64,000 nucleotides of DNA from Jacaranda mimosifolia (taxonomy: Eukaryota > Streptophyta > Magnoliopsida > Lamiales > Bignoniaceae), in contig CM032124.1 in assembly GCA_018894105.1 (NCBI GenBank), forward strand, positions 1,597,501 to 1,661,500. The letters run 5' to 3'. The position numbers and the translations under genes are program-made. The notes under the pieces are model-generated. The model searched no databases. It was not told the DNA's origin and worked only from the letters and a program-made list of their open reading frames with translations. Below, in pieces: positions 48,711-61,279 of this stretch; position 1 is the first letter of the stretch, and every line of letters begins with the position of its first letter.

Positions 48711-50550
48711 TTATCCGGATCCTGCATTCCCATGATCTACCACCGCTCCAGCATTCCCTTCATTTGCTATCGCTCCGGCGTTCCCTACCTCTTCAGCCGG
48801 AGAATCATCTGCCACCGCTCCGACATTCCCATCATCTGCCCCCTCTCCAGCATTCCTATCATCTCCCACCACTCCGGCGTTATCACTCACTTTCTGTTGT
48901 CGATTTTGTTGTTCCAAGTCCCTTTCCACTTCCCGTTGCTGTTGTTGATTCCTCTCGGCGTTTTGTACCTATGCCACCACTCCGGATCCTGCATTCCCAT
49001 CATTTGCCACCGCTCCAGCATTCGTCTCATCTGCTATCGCTCCGGCGTTCCCTACCTCTTCCGCCGGAGCATCATCTCCCACCGCTCTGTCGTTCCCTAC
49101 CTCTTCCATCGGAGAATCATTTGCCACCGCTCCGGCATTCCTATCATCTGCCCTCTCTCCAGCATTCCTATCATCCCCCACCGCTCCAGTGTTATCTCTC
49201 ACATTCTGTTGTGGATTATGTTCTTCCAAGTCCCTTTCCACTTCTCGTTGCCGTTGTTGATTCCTTTCGGCGTTCCGTACCTATGCCACTGCTCCGGATC
49301 CTGCATTCCCATCATCTGCCACAGCTCCAACATTCGTTTCATCTGCCATCGCTCCGGCGTTCCCTACATCTTCCACGGGGGCATCATCTCCGACCGCTCT
49401 GTCATTCCCTACCTCTTCCGTCGGAGAATCATCTGCCACCGCTCCGGCATTCCCATCAATTGCCCCCTCTCCAGCATTCCTATCATCTCCCACCGCTCCG
49501 GTGTTATCTCTCACATTCTGTTGCGGATTATGTTCTTCCAAGTCCCTTTCCATTTCCCGTTACTGTTGTTGATTCCTCTCGGCGTTCCGAACCTATGCCA
49601 CTGCTCTGGATCCCGTATTCCCATCATCTTCCACCGCTCCAGCATTCGTTTCATCTGCCATCGCTCCAGCGTTCCCTACCTCTTCCGCCGGAGCATCATC
49701 TGCCACCGCTCCGGCGTTTCCTACCTCTTCCGTCGGAGAATCATCTGCCACCGCTCCAGCATTCCCATCATCTACCCCCTCTCAAGCATTCCTATCATCT
49801 CCCACCGCTCCGGTGTTATCTCTCACATCTGTTGTGGATTATGTTCTTCCAAGTCCCTTTCCACTACTAGTTGCTGTTGTTGATTCCTCTCGGCGTTCCG
49901 CGCCTATGCCACTGCTTCGGATCCTGCATTCCCATCATCTTCCACCGCTCCAGTATTTGTCTCATCTGCCATCGCTCCGGCGTTCCCTACCTCTTCGGCC
50001 GGAGCATCATCTCCCACCGCTCTGTCGTTCCCTACCTCCTCCGTCGGAGAATCATTTACCACCGCTCCGGCATTCCTATCATCTGCCCTCTCTCCAGCAT
50101 TCCTATCATCTCCCACCGCTCCGGTGTTATCTCTCACATTCTGTTGTGGATTACGTTCTTCCAAGTCCCTTTACATTTCCCGTTGCTGTTGTTGATTCCT
50201 CTCGGCGTTCCGTACCTATGCTACTGCTCCGGATCCTACATTCCCATCATCTGCCACAGCTCTAGCATTCGTTTCATCTGCCATCGCTCCGGCGTTCCCT
50301 ACATCTTCCACGGGAGCATCATCTCCCACCGCCCTGTCATTCCCTACCTCTTCCGTTGGAGAATCATCTGCCACCGCTCCGGCATTCCCATCATTTGCCC
50401 CCTCTCCAGCATTCCTATCATCTCCCACCGCTCCGGTGTTATCTCTCACATTCTGTTGTGGATTATGTTCTTCCAAGTCCCTTTCCATTTCCCGTTACTG
50501 TTGTTGATTCCTCTCGGCGTTCCGAACCTATGCCACTGCTCTGGATCCCG
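48711..50550 (-). repeat. Nested 312-bp minisatellite within unit 18
   Basis: Each module encodes, on the minus strand, NAERNQQQQREVERDLEE, then NVRDNTGAVGDDRNAGE and GNDRAVGDDAPAEEVGNAGA, and ends GNAGSGAVA with TAG. 312 is 104 codons, so the same frame runs through all modules interrupted only by one TAG each. The fourth module (49593-49903) has lost one base (CACATCTG for CACATTCTG) and gained a second stop. Confidence 0.9.
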
Positions 50551-51789
50551 TATTCCCATCACCTGCCACCGTTCCAGCATTCCCTTCGTCTGCCATCGCT
50601 CCGGCGTTCTCTACCTCTTCCGCCGGAGCATCATCTGCCACCGCTCCGGCGTTCCCTACCTCTTCCGTCTGAGAATCATCTGCCACCACTCCAGCATTCC
50701 CATCATCTGCCCCCTCTCCAGCATTCCTATCATCTCCCACCGCTCTAGTGTTATCTCTCACATTCTGTTGTGGATTTTTTTCTTCCAAGTCTCTTTCCAC
50801 TTCCCGTTGCTGTTGTTGACTCCTCTTAGCTTCCAATCCGGCGTTATCTCCCAGATTCTCCAGTGCTTCCAAATCCGTTGCTGCTTCCAGTTCCTGTTGT
50901 TGATTTCTTTCACCTGTAGTTCAATTTCAAATTATTGAAAGTAATACACATTCCATGTTGTTCCCATCACATACAGAAAGAATGAAATAAGGTGGTGGGC
51001 ATTAAAAGCACGTTTGACATCGTAGACACTTATGGAACTCTCAATTAGAAGCAGCAATGCCAATTGAAGAGCTCCGATGTCAACTCGTCGCCTAACGGCC
51101 TCCTCTAAACTAAAAATAGCCACAGCAAAGATCTGCATGGCAGTAATGTCATTTCTGGAAATAGCAGGACCGAGTGCAACGATCAGACATGCCACAAGAC
51201 CTCCAAATATATTCCAAAATGTAGTTGATTTCCACCCAGCTCCTTGGCAGAAAAAAGCAGTTCGTCTAAGGAATGACCAACCGAGAAAATACAGAAAAAA
51301 ATATGCCAGACCTACAAAACAAGCAATAATTCAAGCTTTGTTGGCTGCTCTTTCGAATGGCATGGGAGCTCTGAATAGAACATCAGCACTTTCGCTGTTA
51401 TGAGCAAAAAAGAAAAAAGGACAGGTGATAATATTACAAAAACTGGAAAGCAACCAAAAAACAAGCATATATGGGTTGTTTCCCCAACGTGGTAACCTAA
51501 TGGCAGCAGTAAATTCATTGAATCTATTGCCAAATTCCTGGAGCATCTCCAACACCGGCATTGTGAAAGGATGTTTGGCGGAATTTTGAGAAACAAAATG
51601 GAAAAGACGGGTGCAGGAGTTTGAGAAAGAAAATGGAGGGAAATGGAAATGGTTTGTTATTACTACATACTGTGACTGTGAGTGTGAATGCGCCGCGGAT
51701 GCTTCTTTTTTTTTTCGTGTTCTTTCACCCCCCCTTGCTATGTGAATCGATACCTCTTCCTTTGTCAATTTTCCAAAATATTTGAAAAT
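48711..51789 (-). repeat. Array unit 18 (3079 bp), expanded tail and crossover junction
   Basis: Tail modules start at 48711, 48969, 49281, 49593, 49904, 50216 and 50528, with spacings of 258, 312, 312, 311, 312 and 312 bp. The last module is hybrid: its left part resembles 60018-60043, and from 50554 it matches unit 12. Confidence 0.9.
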
Positions 51790-53040
51790 TTATCCGGATC
51801 CTGCATTCCCATCATCTGCCACCGCTTCAGCATTCCCTTCATCTGCCATCGCTCCGGCGTTCCCTACCTCTTCCGCCGGAGCATCATCTGCCACCGCTCC
51901 GGCGGTTCCTACCTCTTCCGTCGGAGAATCATCTGCCACCACTCCAGCATTCCCATCATCTGCCCCCTCTCCAGCATTCCTATCATCTCCCACCGTTCCG
52001 GTGTTATCTCTCACATTCTGTTGTGGATTTTGTTCTTCCAAGTCTCTTTCCACATCCCGTTGCTGTTGTTGACTCCTCTCAGCTGCCAATCCGGCGTTAT
52101 CTCCCAGATTCTCCTGTGCTTCCAGATTCGTTGCTGCTTCCAGTTCCTGTTGTTGATTTGTTTCACCTGCAGTTTAATTTCAAATTATTGAAAGTTATAC
52201 GCATTCCATGTTGTTCCCATCACATACAGAAAGAATGAAATAAGGTGTTGGGCGTTAAAAGCACGTTTGACATCGTAGAGACTTATGGAACTCTCAATTA
52301 GAAGCTGCAATGCCAATTGAAGAGCTCCGAAGTCAACTCGGCGCCTAACGGCCCCCTCTAAACTGAAAATTGCCACAGCAAAGATCTGCATGGCAGTAAT
52401 GTCATTTCTGGAAATACCAGGACCGACTGCAACGATCAGACATGCCACAAGACCTCCAAATATATTCCAAAATGTAGTTGATTTCACCCCAGCTCCTCGG
52501 CGGAAAAAAGCAGCTCGTCTAAGGAATGACCAACCGAGAAAATACAGAAAAAAATATGCCAGACCTACAAAAGAAGCAATAATTCAAGCTTTGTTGGCCG
52601 CTCTTTCGAATGGCATGGGAGCTCCGAATAGAACATCAGCACTTTCGCTGTTATGAGCAAAAAAGAAAAAAGGACAGGTGATAATAGCACAAAAACTGGA
52701 AAGCAACCGAAAAACAAGCATATATGGGTTGTTTCCCCAATGTGGTAACCTAATGGCAGAAGTAAATTCATTGAATCTATTGCCAAATTCCTGGAGCATC
52801 TCCAACACCAGCATTGTGAAAGGATGTTTGGCGGAATTTTGAGAAAGAAAATGGAAAGGACGGGTGCAGGAGGTTGAGAAAGAAAATGAAGGGAAATGGA
52901 TATGGTTTGTTATTACTACATACTGTGACTGTGAGCGTGAATGCGCCGCGGATGCTTCTTTTTTTTCGTGTTCTTTTACCCCCCCTTGCTATGTGAATCG
53001 GTACCTCTTCCTTTGTCAATTTTCCAAAATATTTGAAAAT
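51790..53040 (-). repeat. Array unit 19 (1251 bp)
   Basis: Copy of unit 13 in the second 9490-bp segment. Confidence 0.85.
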
Positions 53041-54247
53041 TTATCCAGATCCTGCATTCCCATCATCTGCCACCGCTGCAGCATTCCCTTCATCTGCCAT
53101 CGCTCCGGCGTTCCCTACCTCTTCCGCCGCAGCATCATCTGCCACCGCTCCAGCATTTCCATCATTTGCCCCCTCGCCAGCATTCATAGCATCTACCACC
53201 GCTCCAGTGTTATCTCTCACATTCTGTTGTAGATTTTGTTCTTCAAAGTCTCTTTCCACTTCCCGTTGCTATTGTTGACTCATCTCAGCTGCCAATCCGG
53301 CGTTATCTCCCAGATTCTCAAGTGCTTCCAGATCTATTGCTGCCTCCAGTTCCTATTGTTGATTTGTTTCACCTGCAGTTCAATTTCAAATTATTGAAAG
53401 TAATACGCATTCCATGTTGTTCCAGTCACATACAGAAAGAATGAAATAAGGTGGTGGGCGTTAAAAGCACGTTTGACATCGTAGAGACATATGGAACTCT
53501 CAATTAGAAGCAGCAATGCCAATTGAAGAGCTACGAAGTCAACTCGGCGCCTAACGGCCGCTTCTAAACTTAAAAATAGCCACAGCAAAGATCTGTATGG
53601 CAGTAATGTCGTTTCTGGAAATACCAGGACTGAGTGCAACGATCAGACATGCCATAAGACCTCTAAATATATTCCAAAATGTAGTTGATTTCCACCCAGC
53701 TCCTTGGCGGAAAAAAGCAGTTCGTCTAAGGAATGACCAACCGAGAAAATACAGAAAAAAATATGCGAGACCTACAAAACAAGCAATAATTCAAGCTTTG
53801 TTGGCCGCTCTTTCGAATGGCATGGGAGCTCCGAATAGAACATCAGCACTTTCGCTGTTATGAGCAAAAAAGAACAAAGGACAGGTGATAATAGCACAAA
53901 AACTGGAAAGCAACCAAAAAACAAGCATATATGGGTTTTTTCCCAACGTGGTAACCTAATGGCGGCAGTAAATTCATTGAATCTATTGCCAAATTCCTGG
54001 AGCATCTCCAACACCGGTATTGTGAAAGGATGTTTGGCGGAATTTTGAGAAAGAAAATGGAAAGGACGGGTGCAGGAGTTTGAGAAAGAAAATGGAGGGA
54101 AATGGAAATGGTTTGTTATTACTACATACTGTGACTGTGAGTGTGAATGCGCCGCGGATGCTTCTTTTTTTTTCGTGTTCTTTTACCCCCCCTTGCTATG
54201 TGAATCGATGCCTCTTCCTTTGTCAATTTTTCAAAATATTTGAAAAT
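53041..54247 (-). repeat. Array unit 20 (1207 bp)
   Basis: Copy of unit 14, with G at 53579 where unit 14 has A. Confidence 0.85.
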
Positions 54248-55454
54248 TTATCCGGATCCTGCAATCCCATCACCTGCCACCGTTCCAGCATTCCCTTCAT
54301 CTGCCATCGCTCCGGCGTTCCCTACCTCTTCCGTCTGAGAATCATCTGCCACCACTCCAGCATTCCCATCATCTGCCCCCTCTCCAGCATTCCTATCATC
54401 TCCCACCGCTCCAGTGTTATCTCTCACATTCTGTTGTGGATTTTTTTCTTCCAAGTCTCTTTCCACTTCCCGTTGCTGTTGTTGACTCCTCTTAGCTTCC
54501 AATCCGGCGTTATCTCCCAGATTCTCCAGTGCTTCCAAATCCGTTGCTGCTTCCAGTTCCTGTTGTTGATTTCTTTCACCTGTAGTTCAATTTCAAATTA
54601 TTGAAAGTAATACACATTCCATGTTGTTCCCATCACATACAGAAAGAATGAAATAAGGTGGTGGGCATTAAAAGCACGTTTGACATCGTAGACACTTATG
54701 GAACTCTCAATTAGAAGCAGCAATGCCAATTGAAGAGCTCCGATGTCAACTCGTCGCCTAACGGCCTCCTCTAAACTAAAAATAGCCACAGCAAAGATCT
54801 GCATGGCAGTAATGTCATTTCTGGAAATAGCAGGACCGAGTGCAACGATCAGACATGCCACAAGACCTCCAAATATATTCCAAAATGTAGTTGATTTCCA
54901 CCCAGCTCCTTGGCAGAAAAAAGCAGTTCGTCTAAGGAATGACCAACCGAGAAAATACAGAAAAAAATATGCCAGACCTACAAAACAAGCAATAATTCAA
55001 GCTTTGTTGGCTGCTCTTTCGAATGGCATGGGAGCTCTGAATAGAACATCAGCACTTTCGCTGTTATGAGCAAAAAAGAAAAAAGGACAGGTGATAATAG
55101 CACAAAAACTGGAAAGCAACCAAAAAACAAGCGTATATGGGTTGTTTCCCCAACGTGGTAATCTAATGGCAGCAGTAAATTCATTGAATCTATTGCCAAA
55201 TTCGTGGAGCATCTCCAACACCAGCATTGTGAAAGGATGTTTGGCGAAATTTTGAGAAACAAAATGGAAAGGACGGGTGCAGGAGTTTGAGAAAGAAAAT
55301 GGAGGGAAATGGAAATGGTTTGTTATTACTACATACTGTGACTGTGAGTGTGAATGCGCCGCGGATGCTTCTTTTTTTTCTCGTGTTCTTTCACCCCCCT
55401 TGCTATGTGAATCGATACCTCTTCCTTTGTCAATTTTCCAAAATATTTGAAAAT
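54248..55454 (-). repeat. Array unit 21 (1207 bp)
   Basis: Copy of unit 15, with T at 54270 and G at 54315. Confidence 0.85.
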
Positions 55455-56706
55455 TTATCCGAATCCTGCATTCCCATCACCTGCCAACGTTCTAGCATTC
55501 CCTTCATCTGCCATCGCTCCAGCGTTCCCTAGCTCTTCCGTCGGAGAATCATCTGCCACCGCTCCGTCGTTCCCTACCTCTTCCGTCGGAGAATCATCTG
55601 CCACCGCTCCAGCATTCCCATCATCTGCCCCATCTCCAGAATTCCGATCATCTCCCACCGCTCCAGTGTTATCTCTCACATTCTATTCTGGATTTTGTTC
55701 TTCCAAGTCTCTTTCCACTTCCCGTTGCTGTTGTTGACTCCTCTCAGCTGCCAATCCGGCGTTATCTCCTAGATTCTCCTGTGCTTCCAGATCCGTTGCT
55801 GCTTCCAATTCCTGTTGTTGATTTGTTTCACCTGCAGTTCAATTTCAAATTATTGAAAGTAATACGCATTCCATGTTGTTCCAATCACATACACAAAGAA
55901 TGAAATATGGTGGTGGGCGTTAAAAGCACGTTTGACGTAGTAGAGACTTATGAAACACTCAATTGGAAGCAGCAATGCCATATGAAGAGCTCTGAAGTCA
56001 ACTCATCGCCTAACGGCCTCCTCTAAACTGAAAATAGGCACAGCAAAGATCTGCATGGCAGTAATGTTGTTTCTGGAAATACTAGGACTGAGTGCAAAGA
56101 TCAGACATGCCACAAGACCTCCAAATATATTCCAAAATGTAGTTGATTTCTACCCAGCTCCTTGGCGGAAAAAAAGCAGTTCGTCCCAGGAATGACCAAC
56201 CGAGAAAATACAGAAAAAAATAAGCCAGACCTACAAAAGAAGCAATAATTCAAGCTTTGTTGGCCGCTCCTTCGAATTCCATGGGAGCTCCAAATAGAAC
56301 ATCAGCATTTTCGCTGTTGTGAGCAGAAAAGAAAAAAGGACAGGTGATAATAGAACAAAATTCGGAAAGCAACCAAAAAATAAGCATATATGGGTTGTTT
56401 CCCCAATGTGGTAATCTAATGGCAGCAATAAATTCATTGAATCTATTGCCAAATTCCTGTAGCATCTCCAACACCGGCATTGTGAAATGATGTTTGGCGG
56501 AATTTTGAGAAAGAAAATGGAAAGGACGGGTGCAGGAGGTTGAGAAAGAAAATTGAGGTAAATGGATATGGTTTGTTATTACTACATACTGTGACTGTCA
56601 GTGTGAATGCGCCGCGGATGCTTCTTTTTTTTCGTGTTCTTTTACCCCCCCTTGCTATGTAAATCGGTACCTCTTCCTTTATCAATTTTCCAAAATATTT
56701 GAAAAT
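55455..56706 (-). repeat. Array unit 22 (1252 bp)
   Basis: Copy of unit 16. Confidence 0.85.
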
Positions 56707-58200
56707 TTATCTGGATCCTGCATTCCTATCATCTGCCACCGCTCCAGCATTCCCTTCATCTGCCATCGCTCCGGCGTTCCATATCTCTTCCACCGGAGAA
56801 TCATCTGCCACCGCTCCGGCATTCCCATCATCTGCCCCCTCTCCAGCATTCATATCATCTCCCACCGCTCCGGCGTTATTTCTCACATTCTGTTGTGGAT
56901 TATGATCTTCCAAGTCCCTTTCCACTTCCTGTTGCTGTTGTTGATTCCCCTCGGCGTTCCGTACCTATGCCACTGCTCCGGATCCTGCATTCCCATCATC
57001 TGCCACTGGTCTGGCGTTCCCTACCTCTTCCGCCGGAGCATCATCTCCCACCGCTCTGTCGTTCCCTACCTTTTCCGTCAGAGAATCATCTGCCACCGCT
57101 CCGGCATTCCCACCATTTTCCCCCTCTCCAGCATTCCTATCATCTCCCACCGCTCCGGTGTTATCTCTCACATTTTGTTGTGGATTTTGTTCTTCCAAGT
57201 CTCTTTCCACTTCCCGTTGCTGTTGTTGACTCCTCTCGGTTGCCAATCCCGAGTTATCTCCTAGATTCTCCTGTGCTTCCAGATCCATTTCTGTTTCCAG
57301 TTCCTGTTGTTGATTTCTTTCACCTGCAGTTCAATTTCAAATTGTTGAAATTAATACGCATTCCATGTTCTTCCAATCACATACAGAAAGAATGAAACAA
57401 GGTGGTGGGCGTTAAAAGCACGTTTGATGTAGTAGAGACTTATGAAACACTCAATTGGAAGCAGCAATGCCAATTGAAGAGCTCCGAAGTCAACTCATTG
57501 CCTTACGGCCTCCTCTAAACTGAAAATAGCCACAGCAAAGATCTGCATGGCAGTAATGTTGTTCCGGGAAATACCAGGACCGAGTGCAACGATCAGACAT
57601 GCCACAAGACCTCCAAATATAATCCAAAATGTAGTTGATTTCCACCCAGCTGCTTGGCGGAAAAAAAAGCAGTTCGTCTGAGGAATGACCAACTGAAAAG
57701 TACAGAAAAAAATGTGCCAGACCTACAAAAGAAGCAATAATTCAAGCTTTGTTGGCTGCTCCTTCGAATGGCGTGGGAGCTCCGAATAGAACATCAGCAT
57801 TTTCACTATTATGAGCAAAAAAGAAAAAAGGACAGGTGATAATAGAACAAAAACCGGAAAGCAACCAAAAAACAAGCATATATGGGTTGTTTCCCCAATG
57901 GGATAATCCAATGGCAGCAGTAAATTCATTGAATCTGTTGCCAAATTCCTGTAGCATCTCCAACACCAGCATTGTGAAAGGATGTTTGGCGGAATTTTGA
58001 GAAAGAAAATGGAAAGGACGGGTGGAGGAGTTTGAGAAAGAAAATGAAGGGAAATGGAGATGGTTTGTTACTACTATGTACTGTGACTGTGAGTGTGAAT
58101 ACGCCGCGGATGCTTCTTTTTTTTTTCGTGTTCTTTTACCCCTCCTTGCTATGAGAATTTGTACCTCTTGCTTTGTCATTTTTCCAAAATATTTGAAAAT
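56707..58200 (-). repeat. Array unit 23 (1494 bp)
   Basis: Copy of unit 17, including the two tail modules 258 bp apart. Differs at 57691 and 57694. Confidence 0.85.
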
Positions 58201-61200
58201 TTATCCGGATCCTGCATTCCCATGATCTACCACCGCTCCAGCATTCCCTTCATTTGCTATCGCTCCGGCGTTCCCTACCTCTTCAGCCGGAGAATCATCT
58301 GCCACCGCTCCGACATTCCCATCATCTGCCCCCTCTCCAGCATTCCTATCATCTCCCACCACTCCGGCGTTATCACTCACTTTCTGTTGTCGATTTTGTT
58401 GTTCCAAGTCCCTTTCCACTTCCCGTTGCTGTTGTTGATTCCTCTCGGCGTTTTGTACCTATGCCACCACTCCGGATCCTGCATTCCCATCATTTGCCAC
58501 CGCTCCAGCATTCGTCTCATCTGCTATCGCTCCGGCGTTCCCTACCTCTTCCGCCGGAGCATCATCTCCCACCGCTCTGTCGTTCCCTACCTCTTCCATC
58601 GGAGAATCATTTGCCACCGCTCCGGCATTCCTATCATCTGCCCTCTCTCCAGCATTCCTATCATCCCCCACCGCTCCAGTGTTATCTCTCACATTCTGTT
58701 GTGGATTATGTTCTTCCAAGTCCCTTTCCACTTCTCGTTGCCGTTGTTGATTCCTTTCGGCGTTCCGTACCTATGCCACTGCTCCGGATCCTGCATTCCC
58801 ATCATCTGCCACAGCTCCAACATTCGTTTCATCTGCCATCGCTCCGGCGTTCCCTACATCTTCCACGGGGGCATCATCTCCGACCGCTCTGTCATTCCCT
58901 ACCTCTTCCGTCGGAGAATCATCTGCCACCGCTCCGGCATTCCCATCAATTGCCCCCTCTCCAGCATTCCTATCATCTCCCACCGCTCCGGTGTTATCTC
59001 TCACATTCTGTTGCGGATTATGTTCTTCCAAGTCCCTTTCCATTTCCCGTTACTGTTGTTGATTCCTCTCGGCGTTCCGAACCTATGCCACTGCTCTGGA
59101 TCCCGTATTCCCATCATCTTCCACCGCTCCAGCATTCGTTTCATCTGCCATCGCTCCAGCGTTCCCTACCTCTTCCGCCGGAGCATCATCTGCCACCGCT
59201 CCGGCGTTTCCTACCTCTTCCGTCGGAGAATCATCTGCCACCGCTCCAGCATTCCCATCATCTACCCCCTCTCAAGCATTCCTATCATCTCCCACCGCTC
59301 CGGTGTTATCTCTCACATCTGTTGTGGATTATGTTCTTCCAAGTCCCTTTCCACTACTAGTTGCTGTTGTTGATTCCTCTCGGCGTTCCGCGCCTATGCC
59401 ACTGCTTCGGATCCTGCATTCCCATCATCTTCCACCGCTCCAGTATTTGTCTCATCTGCCATCGCTCCGGCGTTCCCTACCTCTTCGGCCGGAGCATCAT
59501 CTCCCACCGCTCTGTCGTTCCCTACCTCCTCCGTCGGAGAATCATTTACCACCGCTCCGGCATTCCTATCATCTGCCCTCTCTCCAGCATTCCTATCATC
59601 TCCCACCGCTCCGGTGTTATCTCTCACATTCTGTTGTGGATTACGTTCTTCCAAGTCCCTTTACATTTCCCGTTGCTGTTGTTGATTCCTCTCGGCGTTC
59701 CGTACCTATGCTACTGCTCCGGATCCTACATTCCCATCATCTGCCACAGCTCTAGCATTCGTTTCATCTGCCATCGCTCCGGCGTTCCCTACATCTTCCA
59801 CGGGAGCATCATCTCCCACCGCCCTGTCATTCCCTACCTCTTCCGTTGGAGAATCATCTGCCACCGCTCCGGCATTCCCATCATTTGCCCCCTCTCCAGC
59901 ATTCCTATCATCTCCCACCGCTCCGGTGTTATCTCTCACATTCTGTTGTGGATTATGTTCTTCCAAGTCCCTTTCCATTTCCCGTTACTGTTGTTGATTC
60001 CTCTCGGCGTTCCGAACCTATGCCACTGCTCTGGATCCCGTATTCCCATCATCTGCCACCGCTCCAGCATTCGTTTCATCTGCCATCGCTCCGGCGTTCC
60101 CTACATCTTCCGCCGGAGCATCATCTGCCACCGCTCTGGCGTTCCCTACCTCTTCCGTCGGAGAATCATCTGCCATCGCTCCAGCATTCCCATCATCTGC
60201 CCCCTCTCCAGAATTCCTATCATCTCCCACCACTCCAGTGTTATCTCTCACATTCTGTTGTGGATTTTGTTCTTCCAAGTCTCTTACCCCCTTTCGTTGC
60301 TGTTGTTGAATCTTCTCGGCCGCTAATCCCGCGTTTCTCCCAGATTCTCCTGTGCTTCCAGATTCATTTCTACTTCCAGTTCCTATTGTTGATTACTTTC
60401 ACCTGCAGTTTAGTTTCAAATTATTGAAAGTAACACGCATTCCATGTTGTTCCAATAACACACAAAAAGAATGAAATAAGGTGGTGGGCATTAAAAGCAC
60501 GTTTGACGTCGTAGAGACTTATGAAACTCTCAATTGGAAGCAGCAATGCCAATTGAAGAGCTCCGAAGTCAACTCGTCGCCTAACGGCCTCCTCTAAACT
60601 GAAAATAGCCACAGCAAAGATCTGCATGGCAGTAATGTCGTTTCTGGAAATAGCAGGACCGAGTGCAACGATCAGACATGCCACAAGACCTCCAAATATA
60701 TTCCAAAATGTAATTGATTTCCACCCAGCTCCTCGGCGGAAAAAAGCAGTTCGTCTGAGGAATGACCAACCGAGAAAATACAGAAAAAAATATGCTAGAC
60801 CTACAAAAGAAGCAATAATTCAAGCTTTGTTGGCCGCTCTTTCGAATGGCATGGGAGCTCCGAATAGAACATCACCATTTTTGCTGTTATGAGCAAAAAA
60901 GAAAAAAGGACAGGTGATAATAGCACAAAAACTGGAAAGCAACCAAAAAACAAGCAAACATTGGCTGTTTCCCCAACGTGGTAACCTAATGGCAGCAGTA
61001 AATTCATTGAAACTATTACCAAATTCCTGGAGCGTCTGCAACACCGGCATCGTGAAAGGATGCTTGGCGGAATTTTGGGATAGAAAATGGAAAGGACGGG
61101 TGCAGGAGGTTGAGAAAGAAAATGGAGGGAAATAGATATGGTTTGTTATTACTACATACTGTGACTGTGAGCGTGAATGCGCCGTGGATGCTTCTTTTTT

Positions 61201-61279
61201 TGTTTCGTGTTCTTTTACCCCCTCTTGCTATGTGAATCGGTACCTCTTCCTTTGTCAATTTTCCAAAATATTTGAAAAT
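58201..61279 (-). repeat. Array unit 24 (3079 bp), expanded tail
   Basis: Tail modules at 58201, 58459, 58771, 59083, 59394, 59706 and 60018 copy those of unit 18. The last module is not hybrid and leads into a diverged spacer (about 60285-60400: TTACCCCCTTTCG, one base lost near 60330) and a membrane part like unit 1. Confidence 0.88.

Larger units (their letters stand above)
41064..50553 (+). repeat. 9490-bp segmental tandem duplication, copy 1
   Basis: Every landmark in this segment recurs exactly 9490 bp to the right. Differences I can see between the copies are single bases at 42088, 44089, 44780, 44825, 48201 and 48204. That is at least six in 9.49 kb. Confidence 0.92.
50554..60043 (+). 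repeat. 9490-bp segmental tandem duplication, copy 2
   Basis: Second copy of 41064-50553. Left of 50554 the sequence follows the 60.0-kb type, and from there it follows the 41.06-kb type. The shared TCCCATCA (50554-50561) contains the exchange point, as expected for unequal crossing over. Confidence 0.92.

Noticed and set aside
48669..49883. 404-codon plus-strand ORF as a real His/Pro/Leu or Ser/Arg/Cys-rich protein gene
   Set aside because: It lies antisense to the gene-like minus frame, has no domain, overlaps a second long frame of similar quality, and exists only because the 312-bp module is a multiple of three with few stop-complement triplets.
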